64,000 nt of DNA from NCBI GenBank assembly GCA_963383645.1, contig OY726559.1, forward strand, positions 125,575,721 through 125,639,720, read 5' to 3'. This document shows, piece after piece, positions 11,543 through 20,649 of this stretch. Below the pieces are notes generated by a model, which ran no database searches, was not told where the DNA came from, and worked only from the letters and a program-made list of their open reading frames with translations. How positions within the stretch are numbered: position 1 is the first letter of the stretch; each line of letters starts with the position of its first letter. Origin of the DNA: Muscardinus avellanarius. Taxonomy: Eukaryota; Chordata; Mammalia; Rodentia; Gliridae. The position numbers were made by a program, and so were the translations under genes.

Positions 11543-11752
11543 GCAGCGGCGGCGCGCATGCTTGTAATCCCCGCGCTTGGGAGGCTGAGACAGGAGGATC
11601 GCGCAGGTTCGAAGCCAGCCTCAGCTACTTAGTGAGGCTCTCAGCAACTTAGTGAGACCCTGTTTCCAAATAAAATATAAAATAGATCTGGGAGTATAGC
11701 CCGGAGGTAGAAACGCCACTGGGTTTCACTCCCAGTACCACCAAAAATAAAA
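11543..11752 (+). mobile_element. B1-dID SINE inserted in the purine tract
   Basis: Complete dimer: left half from GCGCGCATGCTTGTAATCCC, left-half end TAGTGAGACCCTGTTTCC, ID-like half CTGGGAGTATAGCCCGGAGG, end CCCAGTACCACC and a short A-rich tail. It is the only SINE between 0.7 and 24.3 kb. Purine repeats flank it on both sides, so target-site duplication cannot be read clearly. Confidence 0.9.
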
Positions 11753-11815
11753 GGAAGAGGAGGAGAAGGGGGGAAGGGGAGGAGGAGGAAAGGCAGGCAG
11801 GCAGGCAGGCAGGGA
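11753..11815 (+). repeat. Purine tract continuation and (GGCA)n
   Basis: GGAAGAGGAGGAGAAGGGG continues the interrupted GGA tract. It is followed by about five GGCA units at 11790-11812. Confidence 0.8.
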
Positions 11816-11859
11816 AGCAGCTATGGACAGGGATACTTTAGAGAGCCTAAGGAAGAGGG

Positions 11860-12180
11860 CGCAGGAGGGAACGATTCCTGCTGGCGCGCCCTGGGGAGGA
11901 GGTTTGTGGAGCCTAAGGGGGGAGGGGCGGGGCCACGCAAAGCTGCGCCCAGTGGAATTTCCTTTCTAATCGGGGGCTGCGGGCACGGATATTTGGAGCC
12001 TAGGAAGCCTCGGGAAGCCACAGGGTGCTTTCCCTCCACCTCCTGTCAGTGTTTGGTAAATATTAACAAACCGGGCTCGTCTTCCCGGAGTGCGGAGGCC
12101 TGGCCGGCCGCGGCGAGGTGACAGTTCCCTTGGCCGGCGCCCCGCCCCCAGCCCCAGCCGCAGCCCCAGCCCCAGCCTCC
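11860..12180. other. GC-rich block with CCCAGC hexamer run
   Basis: GC-rich, CpG-containing stretch. At about 12139-12178 lies a short run of CCCCAG/CCGCAG hexamers. Its complement (GGGGCT repeats) is G-quadruplex-prone. Ala/Pro-rich frames across it are artefacts. Confidence 0.5.
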
Positions 12181-12780
12181 GCGCAGACACACACCTGCTT
12201 GACAACAGAAAGAATCAGAATCAATATTGTATTTGTCACCTCTCTGTCTCCTTTTGACTCCCTCAGCAGCCCGGGTGCCACTGAAGCGAATTGTGGATTT
12301 ATGGGGGGAAATTAGCATAAATTATTACGAAATCTGTAGCCGTGTGTGGTCCAGCTTGTGGGAAAAAAGGCCATTGCAAACTCTCCAAGCAGAAAGGTGG
12401 TCGGTGGTGGGCTCTCGGAGCAGATGAATGGGTATTGCAGGAAAGAGATTTCCATTTGGTTTGCACATGGGTATAATTGACTTATGTGTATTTTATACAG
12501 TTTTCCCAACAACTCCCTAAGCTCCGGGTCGGATGTGCACCCCCCCTCGGCTTCTGTCTGCCTTGGGTTCCGTACAATAGACTCTGATGCACTTTTCAAG
12601 ATTTCTAGAAAGTGCTCTTTCCCTCCTCCTCTTTATAATACCATTCTTAAAATCCTGTAAATAACATGCAAATCCCCTCCATCCCCCGGACTTTGTAGAA
12701 CTCCAGCAGGAAAGGGAGAGAAAACTTTGTAGCAAAACACTTGTTTGAAATGGGGATCTCAAAACTTCTTTCCCCTAACA
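12181..12780. promoter_or_regulatory. Candidate regulatory block
   Basis: Repeat-free DNA changing from GC- to AT-rich, with GAATCAATATTGTATTTGTC, AATTAGCATAAATTATTACG and a POU octamer ATGCAAAT at 12666-12673. About 3 kb upstream of the FOXB1 promoter. No gene. Enhancer status is inferred. Confidence 0.3.
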
Positions 12781-13779
12781 AGGCAAACTTGTGCTGTTAG
12801 CTTTGATTTACTTCATTAGCCCGAGGCATGGGCAACGTGCCTCCATTCCTATTCCTGATGTAGCCAAACTTTGAAGATGCCTCCAAAGTGAATTCCCGCT
12901 AGTCTCCTGGCATGTTCCAAGCTTGGTGTTGGTAACTTTCCCTGGGGGACGGACAAAAATTTATTCCAACGTTTTTTTTTTTTTAAGTTCGACATTTCCA
13001 CTCAGAATTTAGTTAATCTTATGTTTACTCTGAGCAACGATTTTGACAGTCATACAATGGCCCTTTACAAGTCAACAAAATGCCAATTATTAAAATAAGA
13101 AGCACTGTTCCCTGCCCATTCCCCACCCTGGACATGGACCCATACTGGGTGGAAAAGAACCTTTCTTGCTGTCATTGAAGGGTTGGAAATCTCCTATTTA
13201 CTACCTTGATTAAAAGCACCTAAATGTTTTATCTATCTTTACATTTCAGTATGAACTGATGAGTGTTAGCTAAAGGGATTCTAAAAATGTGTGTGTGTGG
13301 GGGTGGTGGTGGTGGTTCTGTGTTGGTACCTTTCTACCCCAGGGCTGTTTCTGTCTTGCTCGCAGGAACTCTGTTTTGTACCTCTGAGGCCAGCTAAGGG
13401 CTGGAGCAAGTAAAAAACCATCAGCACCCTCCTTTTTGAAAACCACAAGCCTCCCCACCATTCCTCCTCATGGGTCCCTCAAAGGTTCCTCCAACTTCCC
13501 ACCTATTTGAACCCCCAGCTCCTCCCACCCCAGCTCTCTGGATCCAAACCCCACTGTGCCAAGAAACCCCCAAACAACGCCTCCTTTGGAGCTGAAATGT
13601 GCTGGGCGCAGTTTAGGTAAGTAGTGCTGGCTCCAGCTGGAAGCTGAGCAGTTTCAAGGAAGTGTGATTGGTTTAATCTTCGAGGAAGGGCAATACATTT
13701 ATCTGTCCAGCTCAAGCCTTGCCCCCCAGAGATAGGTCATAACCCACCCCCATCTCCTTGCACCCACCGCCTCCTCCTG

Positions 13780-13970
13780 GTTATTTTTTCCGAATTAAGA
13801 AGGTGACATTATTCCTTTCTTCAAGCACTTCTGTTAATATTGAAAAACGTGCGCTTGCATTTCAAGCGAGTCAGCGCAGATGAGAGCCATTTCAATATTA
13901 ATGAAATTGTTTAATCTCCTAAATTCATCGTGTTTAAGTTACGTTTTGGTGAGTTATTGACCGCCTCTGA
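13780..13970. promoter_or_regulatory. Candidate enhancer proximal to FOXB1
   Basis: GAATTAAGAAGGTGACATTA, CTGTTAATATTGAAAAACG and TTTCAATATTAATGAAATTG form an AT-rich, repeat-free cluster with a near-palindromic TTTCAATATTAATGAAA core. About 1.5 kb upstream of the likely promoter. Motif-based inference only. Confidence 0.35.
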
Positions 13971-13987
13971 AACTGTGCTTAGTAAAG

Positions 13988-14030
13988 GTGTGTGTGCGCG
14001 TGCGTGCGTGTGTGTGTGTGTGTGTGTGTG
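13988..14030 (+). repeat. (TG)n/(TGCG)n microsatellite
   Basis: Alternating purine-pyrimidine run, GC-interrupted at its start. Potential Z-DNA and a likely length polymorphism. Confidence 0.95.
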
Positions 14031-15369
14031 CACCTGCACGCACTTGCTTTGAAACATCTTCTTTATGCTAACCCCAAACAGCTCCACTAATAATTCTCTA
14101 ACATTACGTAAAGTGTTAAAATTTCACACCCAGAACTCCCGGCCACTACCTCCTAGAAAATGGCAACAACTCTCACTTTTCTGGGCTCTGAAGATGATTC
14201 TGTGTAGGCTGTAGGTATTGTGTTTTCAACAACATGGTAAAATGCATTTCTCTTTAAAACCATAATGGCCGGAGAATGTGCAGAAACATGTGGAACTCCA
14301 GGCTTCTATTCAAAGGCTGCGATCACGCAGGCGAGGACAACTCACTATTTCATAGCAATTTGATGGTGATGATGATGACGAAGACGTCTACGATGATGAT
14401 GATTATAATAATAATAGTAATAATGATTCATTTAACCCTCCCACAGCAAATCAGAACCGAAAGGGTCCTGCTTTCCACACCAGGCAGAGCGACCTGAGGC
14501 CGGCCCCCCCGCCCCCCCCACACACACCAAGAAAGAAGAGGAGAAACACCTATTGGTTCTTCGCAGTACTTAGAAAGTACTGCTGATTAATGGGATTGCA
14601 GCTAGCATTTGTTGGGCTCTCTGGACCCTAAATAAAGGGAGTCAGTTCCAGCCGTAAAAGGCAAACTTGCAAATTTCCAGGAAACACCGACTTCCAAGAG
14701 TTTCAAACCACTCGGGGAACGCGAGAAACCCTGCAGTTCTGCTGATGGATCAAGTGCGCCAGAGGAGCTGGGCCCTCCCAGGCCTCTCTCGCGGTTCTCC
14801 CCAACTGCCCCAGCCCCCCGCCCGCGTCCAACCAAACTGCTGGAAGACTTTTAAAGCAAAGATCTTGTCTTTTCGCCAGAAATATCCTCTTTTAAAAATG
14901 GCCAATGCATTAAGATTGGAAATGGGCTCTTCCACGCGGCCGGCACATTACATTTTATATATTTTAAAAATCCCCTCACTTCTTAAAAGCGACACACCCA
15001 ACTGTGCAGGGCTGGCGCCGCAGCTCAGGAAGGTCAAATCCAGCTTCGATCTGCGTCTCAGAGGACTGGGGAGGGGGCATGTTTTCATTATAATAGTCCA
15101 AGCAACCCGCCCCGGGTAGAGCCCCGCACAGGAAAGGGTTGGCTTCAGAGCACGGCCGCGCCTGAAGTTAGCTCACAATACAAACCCGACACAATGCAGA
15201 GGAAACAGAATACCCCGGCCGAGCAGTGTCCATGGCAAACGTCACCGCGGCGGCTGGGTCCGCGGCTCCTCGGCGGCGGCCTCTCCGCACCCTCGGCGCC
15301 CGCCGCCCGGGCCGGCGCGTCCGGCTCCCGCCAGTGGCCGCAGCGCGTCCCCTCTCCCAGGCCCGAGCT

Positions 15370-15600
15370 GGAAGTGATTTCTATTGGCCAAGGTGTCCAT
15401 GTAAATAGGTGTGAAGGAAACCGGAGCCCGCGGCTGCGCTCGCCCAGCCCCTCCCCCTGCTCCCCCTCCCAGGACGATTGTCATATGATAGCGAAGAAGT
15501 GGCACATTAATGAAGCGCCGCTACAGGGGTCTTTTCTGCTCCTGTCACCGATTAAAACTATCAGATGGTTCGAGGGAGGACATGGAGGCAGCCACCTAGC
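15370..15600 (+). promoter_or_regulatory. FOXB1: Putative FOXB1 promoter region
   Basis: Contains an inverted CCAAT box (ATTGG, 15383-15387) and AT-rich islands (CATATGATAG, CACATTAATGAAG, GATTAAAACT) standing out from GC-rich surroundings. It lies upstream of a plausible first exon ending at 15817. No canonical TATA box was seen, so a CpG-island promoter with an imprecise start is likely. The transcription start cannot be placed exactly. Confidence 0.45.
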
Positions 15601-15807
15601 CCAGCGGAGCCGCCGAGCCACAGCAGCGCCCTCCCAGCCCCGAGGCCGCCCTGCCCAGGCCCGGCCCGCGCTCCGCACCGCGCGGGACCCCGAGCGCCAG
15701 GCGCGGGGGCTGCGGGGCTCAGCTCGGGCGCCGGCTCGCGGGGCCCAGCGGCGCGCCCCGAGGGAGGAGACCCGCGGGCCAGCCCGATGCACACGCGAAA
15801 CTTGTAG
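15565..15807 (+). other. Possible upstream open reading frames in FOXB1 exon 1
   Basis: Three ATGs lie upstream of the donor site. ATG at 15565 opens an 80-codon frame, ATG at 15582 a 5-codon frame, and ATG at 15787 a 6-codon frame that shares the stop TAG (15805-15807) with the 80-codon one, 10 nt before the donor. If transcription starts upstream of them they would be uORFs restraining FOXB1 translation. The 80-residue frame is Pro/Ala/Gly-rich and probably not a functional protein. Confidence 0.25.
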
Positions 15808-15817
15808 CAACTTCAAG

Positions 15818-16164
15818 GTGAGCCGCCGGCAGCTCGGTCCCCGCGTCTCCGGGCCCACTAACTTTCCAGCTCCCCGGCACCGCGCGCGGGCTTCTCCTCC
15901 CCTGTCCCCGGCTGGGTCCGGCTCCGCGCTCCGCGGCCGCCCCGGGCCCGCGCCCCCCACCCCGCCCCGCCAGCCCGCGCCCCCTCCTCCTCGCCCGCCG
16001 CTCGGGGTCCAGCTCAGCGCGCAAAGTTGCCGGCGCGAGCGCGCGGGAGGCGGGGGTCGGAGGCACAGCCCCCGCCGCGCTCCCCAGATCTGTCACTCGT
16101 CGGGCTCACCCCGCGGCGCCTGGGCACCGCGCTACCGCGCCCTCCATCTCCTCCCTCTCCCCAG
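15818..16164 (+). other. FOXB1: Putative FOXB1 5' UTR intron
   Basis: Donor CAAG|GTGAGC at 15817/15818 is near-consensus. The acceptor is a pyrimidine tract ending CTCCCTCTCCCCAG at 16164, followed by ATCC. Length 347 nt, very GC-rich. The coding exon starts 57 nt after the acceptor. A weaker alternative acceptor (CTCCCCAG) ends at 16087. The splice prediction is by eye; a spliced cDNA would confirm it. Confidence 0.55.
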
Positions 16165-16220
16165 ATCCGAACAGTCCGCCGGCCGCGCGGACCCTGAGCG
16201 AGCCGAGGTCGCGCACGAAG

Positions 16221-17198
16221 ATGCCTCGGCCGGGTCGCAACACCTACAGCGACCAGAAGCCGCCCTACTCGTACATCTCGCTGACCGCCATGGCGATCCA
16301 GAGCTCGCCCGAGAAGATGCTGCCGCTGAGCGAGATCTACAAGTTCATCATGGACCGCTTCCCCTACTACCGGGAGAACACGCAGCGCTGGCAGAACAGC
16401 CTGCGCCACAACCTGTCCTTCAACGACTGCTTCATCAAGATCCCGCGGCGGCCCGACCAGCCCGGCAAGGGCAGCTTCTGGGCGCTGCACCCGAGCTGCG
16501 GGGACATGTTCGAGAACGGCAGCTTCCTGCGGCGCCGCAAGCGCTTCAAGGTGCTCAAGTCCGACCACCTGGCGCCCAGCAAGCCGGCCGACGCCGCGCA
16601 GTACCTGCAGCAGCAGGCCAAGCTGCGGCTGAGCGCGCTGGCCGCCTCGGGCACGCACCTGCCGCAGATGCCCGCGGCCGCCTACAACCTGGGCGGCGTG
16701 GCGCAGCCCTCGGGCTTCAAGCACCCTTTCGCCATCGAGAACATCATCGCGCGGGAGTACAAGATGCCCGGGGGGCTGGCCTTCTCCGCCATGCAGCCGG
16801 TGCCCGCCGCCTACCCGCTCCCCAACCAGTTGACTACCATGGGCAGCTCGCTGGGCGCCGGCTGGCCGCACGTGTACGGCTCCGCGGGCATGATCGACTC
16901 GGCCACCCCCATCTCCATGGCGAGCGGCGACTACAGCGCCTACGGGGTGCCGCTGAAGCCGCTGTGCCACGCGGCGGGCCAGACGCTGCCCGCCATCCCC
17001 GTGCCCATCAAGCCCACGCCGGCCGCGGTGCCCGCGCTGCCCGCGCTGCCCGCGCCCATCCCCACCTTGCTGTCGAACTCGCCGCCGTCGCTCAGCCCCA
17101 CGTCCTCGCAGACAGCCACCAGCCAAAGCAGCCCCGCCACCCCCAGCGAGACGCTCACCAGCCCGGCCTCCGCGCTGCACTCGGTGGCCGTTCACTGA
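16221..17198 (+). CDS. FOXB1: Forkhead box protein B1 (FOXB1)
   Basis: A 325-residue forkhead transcription factor, the length usual for mammalian FOXB1, encoded in one uninterrupted exon. It acts in the nucleus as a sequence-specific DNA-binding regulator; in vertebrates the family functions in diencephalon (mammillary body), hindbrain and spinal cord development. The forkhead domain spans about residues 13-110: [14 protein letters not shown] at its start, recognition helix [13 protein letters not shown] (57-69), and basic wing FLRRRKRFK (102-110). An eh1-like motif [11 protein letters not shown] (170-180) suggests Groucho/TLE co-repressor binding. The C-terminal third is Pro/Ala-rich (about 254-285), then Ser/Thr-rich, ending ALHSVAVH. 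The start ATG has A at -3 and gives the family's [13 protein letters not shown]-terminus. Codon third positions are almost all G or C. FOXB2 is the only close alternative, but it is longer with His/Ala-rich insertions that are absent here. No break or frameshift seen. Confidence 0.97.
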   Translation: MPRPGRNTYSDQKPPYSYISLTAMAIQSSPEKMLPLSEIYKFIMDRFPYYRENTQRWQNSLRHNLSFNDCFIKIPRRPDQPGKGSFWALHPSCGDMFENGSFLRRRKRFKVLKSDHLAPSKPADAAQYLQQQAKLRLSALAASGTHLPQMPAAAYNLGGVAQPSGFKHPFAIENIIAREYKMPGGLAFSAMQPVPAAYPLPNQLTTMGSSLGAGWPHVYGSAGMIDSATPISMASGDYSAYGVPLKPLCHAAGQTLPAIPVPIKPTPAAVPALPALPAPIPTLLSNSPPSLSPTSSQTATSQSSPATPSETLTSPASALHSVAVH

Positions 17199-17884
17199 CC
17201 CGCAGAAGCCGCAGCGCCCGCGCCTCCCCGCGCCCCCGGCCCCCCCGGCTCCCTCCGCGCCCCGGCGGCCCGGGACCGCCATCCCGCCTGGTCCACCTCG
17301 CTGCGTCCAGACCGCTCCCACGCGCCCCAAAGAACTTTGTTTTGGACCCAGAAGATCAAACCAAACTTGCGGGCGGCGCGCGGGAGTGGTCTTCGCCCCC
17401 CACCCCCCAGGGGAAAGCGGGGCTGCGGGAGCCGGACCCCTCGCCCCGGGACCCCCCGGCCCTCCCCACTCAACAGGCGCGCCCCAGGGGCCGGGGATCC
17501 TGCTGCCCGCCTTCCCAGAGAAATGCGGGCTTTCTGTCCGCTGGAATCCGGGAGCCCGGAACTCGAGACGCAGTTTGGGGACTCGAGGAACCACCTCCGA
17601 GGTTTCCCGGAGCAGATCCCGCCGAGGGCTGCAGCCGCCCGGCGCAGGCCCGCAGCTCCCGAGCTCGGGGAGCGAGAAGGGGCCGCGAGTCTTCCCGCCC
17701 CGCTCGCCTCCGCCGTCAGGAGGACCGCAGCCTCTCCGGGGGCGGCCCAGCCTCCCGGCCTTCGGCAGAGATCCCCCCCACCCCTTTGGCTCGGGTTTTG
17801 TTTCCTGTCGGAGACTCCCGGCATTGAGACTTTGGAGAGAGGCTGCTAGGCTGATAAGGGGACGCTAGTCCTCAACACAAGCAA

Positions 17885-17916
17885 AATAAAACTAAAACTA
17901 ACGTTGTATTGTTTAC
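17885..17916 (+). terminator. FOXB1: Candidate proximal poly(A) signal
   Basis: AATAAA at 17885-17890 with GTTGTATTGTTT about 12-24 nt downstream. Plausible but weak, because the GT-rich element is short. Confidence 0.35.
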
Positions 17917-17940
17917 AAAGCACCCGGTAAAAGGTAAACA
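17910..17940. promoter_or_regulatory. Inverted pair of forkhead cores at FOXB1 3' end
   Basis: TGTTTAC (17910-17916) and GTAAACA (17934-17940) are forkhead consensus cores on opposite strands, 24 bp apart, repeating the arrangement seen at 3497-3532. Possible autoregulatory DNA element or chance. Confidence 0.25.
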
Positions 17941-18599
17941 GTGAACTTGAATCTGTCTTGCGAGGCGGAGGCGGGCGGGCTCAGCCCACATCACAGAACC
18001 TGTTGAAATGTGAAGGCTCTCCGTCCCCGGCCAGGTGTAGGGGCGGGAAGGGGGATGGGAAAGTTATTGGAATATGAACTTTCTTACTGCCTAAAGACCT
18101 TTTTAGCTATTTATTTTACTGAAGAAGGAAAAGAAAGACTCAAACCAAGACGGCACCAAGGACGAGCTTGGGAGAACTTGGGTGAGCAAACTGGTATCTC
18201 GAAGGGGTCATCAACAGAGAGTTTCCCCCAGGACAAGTCTTTCTGTTACAAGAACTTTTCCAAGAAGCGAAAGGGCTGCAAAGATCTGTAAATAGTTGTG
18301 AATAGGAATGATTATACACTGTGTAAAATGCACTTTTGTTTGCTATATTCCTTTAGAGTCTAAGGTAATTTGCTGGAAAACGAACTGCTGTTTTGGTGTG
18401 ACCTGTTTAAGTTAAAAAAAATTGTAGTGTCATTAGAGCTGTAAAAATTTTACCTTTCATTTTTCTTCCTCCCTGTACAGAATTAGCATGGCATTTTAAA
18501 TATTGATGTTCTTGTTCCCAGCATGCCTGTTTTAAGACAAAGAATTTTAAAAAAAGGTGTCTACATTAAATTATGACCTAGTCTAAATAATATTTTCTC

Positions 18600-18640
18600 A
18601 TTAAAATATGTAAATTCAAATTTTAGTTTTGTGTGTTTTT
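18600..18640 (+). terminator. FOXB1: Candidate distal poly(A) signal
   Basis: ATTAAA (18600-18605), the most common variant hexamer, followed 20-35 nt later by TTTTGTGTGTTTTT, a good GU/U-rich downstream element. Best candidate for the 3' end of the FOXB1 transcript. Confidence 0.45.
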
Positions 18641-20067
18641 GAAGAGTTGCTGCAAACAACTTTACAAAAGATGGATGGATTGCTTTCTTAAGCATGCTTC
18701 TGCAGTGCACCCAGTAGCTGGCTTCTTCCACATCACCTTGTGAAGATGGTCAACCCACATCTTGTTCACCTGCAGATTGTGGGAGAAATTGGTCAGAGGG
18801 ACTATGGAAGGTATTTGTGCAGAGGGAAAGAGAAAGTAAAGTATTTCTATTAGAAATCAGGTGCACAGATGTGGTGCTGAAAGAAAAATTTATTGAAAAA
18901 TTTAGTGCTTTAAATGTATTTTGTCTAAAATATATGTTTTATCAAATATATTGGACTTATATAAATATAAGGCTTACATAGAAGTCAGATAGAAGGATAC
19001 TTAAAAAGTTAAAACAGACTTGCTTACTCAGTACTTCAACTCTGATTCTTCTTATTTGGAGGGGGAATTCATTTCCTTTCTTTTTTCAATTATTGCAGAT
19101 GTTGAAATTTTCTTTTATAAATTACCTAAAGGTTTACCTTAGATGTCAAGGAACCTGTTTGCTTTGAATCAGTAGAATTCTTCCAGTCTTTCATGTGGAA
19201 AAATAATGCTTGGTGCGTTCATTGTCATGACACGAATGAAGTTTCTTTAAATACCTGACTTTAAATATTTGCTTTTCTTCAGATTTTTGCAGAGAATTAA
19301 AAGTTTCAAGCAATGTATGGCTCAAAGCTAACTGAATTTTATTGAAGGGGCCACGCTGTTGCCAGAGTGTATTCAGCTAATGAAGTCACAAGACGAAGAG
19401 AAACTTTAATGGTGATTAACACTTTATTGTGTAAAGTGATTAAAACAAGAGATCTTAGTGTACCAGAGGATGCCACAGAAGAACCATGATCAACATACTA
19501 CATAAGGAGAATCTTTAGCACTGACTCATATATTTAGAGGGCTACCTGAAAGACAATTTGGGATTAGTGCAAAGGGTAATTAATCCTGTTGTGACCATTT
19601 TTTTTTTAAAAGGAAGGATCCCACACACAGCCAAAATGAAAAAAAATAGTGGAAAATAAATGAATCATTGGACTGATTAAAATGCATGAAGCTACTAAGG
19701 CTCGTCAGACAGGGGACAACTAAACTCATTCATCAAGCCCAATTCACAATTATATCAACAAGATCAGCCAAAGAAAGCCTGGAAAACTAGCCATCCTGGG
19801 ATAAGAAACTCTCAAAACTTAGTTCTCAACAAGGAATCATCTGCAGTTTTTAAACTTAAGTATATTTTCACAGTTTCCTGCAAAATAAAATTAAGACCTA
19901 TCTTTTGGAACGCTCTAATCTTACCAAATTTAGTAACAGCGAAGTAGAGCTGGAATGGGGGACGTGTAAAGGTCTAACATAGGCCTCAAATGTTATACAT
20001 CACCAGCCTAAAGAGTCAGGTAAAATATTCCTCTTAAACTAGGTGCTAGAATTCAGAGATGAGGGAT

Positions 20068-20069
<2 letters not shown>

Positions 20070-20109
<40 letters not shown>
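20070..20109 (+). repeat. (CA)n microsatellite
   Basis: About 20 perfect CA units. Confidence 0.97.
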
Positions 20110-20111
<2 letters not shown>

Positions 20112-20601
20112 AATACATAGAGGCAATAAGGTACAGATTCCATTTCTGATTTGGAGCAAAGGAGAGGTTTCAACTCAATATTTCAAAATTCTCTTTTCAG
20201 TTGGTAAGTTTGTCACGGTGTATTGAAAAGAATGAAATAACTTGGTCATTGTGAGTCCTCCTTTCACAATTGCAGACATCTTTTCTCAGGCATAATTGAA
20301 TGAGTCAAGTTTTTTTTAAAAAAAACATAAAAAATATAGTACAAAAGTAAAAAGCTCATTGATGATATTTTAATCTTGATCAGAAATCCAAAGCAGCCCA
20401 CAGCACAAATGCCTCTACCTCATTCCCCATACCTTGGAAGCTTGTTGAGCTGAAGTGCCCCACAAACAAGGAAGTTTATAACTGGGATACCTTCAATGGT
20501 TCTCTTTGTCATGGTAAATCTTTTCACCTGGCTCAAGTCCAAAGTCAACATACACAGCTCTAAAATACAACTTCTGGAGACAACACTGTGCCACAGTGAG
20601 A

Positions 20602-20604
<3 letters not shown>

Positions 20605-20647
<43 letters not shown>
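20605..20647 (+). repeat. (TG)n microsatellite
   Basis: About 21 perfect TG units. The apparent Val/Cys run in an open frame here is the translated repeat. Confidence 0.97.

Positions 20648-20649
<2 letters not shown>

Larger units (their letters stand above)
12781..15190. other. FOXB1 upstream flank, non-coding
   Basis: No gene and no transposon seen. Contents: a T run (12972), (GGT)n near 13300, an AT-rich enhancer-like block at 13780-13970 (entered separately), (TG)n at 13988-14030, a (GAT)/(ATA) trinucleotide run at 14361-14427 and C runs near 14505. 14900-15010 is AT-rich. The 14667-15119 open frame has no recognisable features. Confidence 0.5.
15200..17830. other. FOXB1: Main FOXB1 CpG island
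   Basis: About 2.6 kb of continuous GC- and CpG-rich DNA spanning promoter, first exon, intron, coding exon and early 3' UTR. Its composition explains the long overlapping frames in other registers: 877 codons at 15194-17827 (+) and 526 codons at 16014-17594 (-). Neither has a recognised domain, and both disappear where the GC content drops. Confidence 0.85.
17199..18640 (+). other. FOXB1: FOXB1 3' UTR (inferred extent)
   Basis: Downstream of the TGA the sequence is GC-rich to about 17830, then AT-rich. AATAAA at 17885-17890 with a GT-rich stretch 11-24 nt later is a possible proximal poly(A) signal. ATTAAA at 18600-18605 followed by TTTTGTGTGTTTTT is a stronger distal one. Between them are a Pumilio-type TGTAAATA (18287-18294) and several A/T-rich runs. 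The 18010-18291 open frame is not supported as a gene. Confidence 0.55.

Noticed and set aside
10495..11559. 354-codon minus-strand frame
   Set aside because: Its first third is the translated (GGA)n repeat (Ser/Pro/Leu runs) and the rest is CpG island. No family resemblance.
11010..11567. Arg/Gly/Glu-rich + strand frame
   Set aside because: A direct translation of the purine repeat, with no unique sequence.
16014..17594. 526-codon minus-strand frame opposite FOXB1
   Set aside because: A mirror of the GC-rich coding strand (Gly/Arg/Val/His-rich, no domain). Stop codons are rare here because of GC3 bias.
15194..17827. 877-codon + strand open frame across the FOXB1 CpG island
   Set aside because: It overlaps FOXB1 in another register, is Pro/Arg/Ala/Gly-rich as GC-rich DNA dictates, has no recognised domain and spans the predicted intron.
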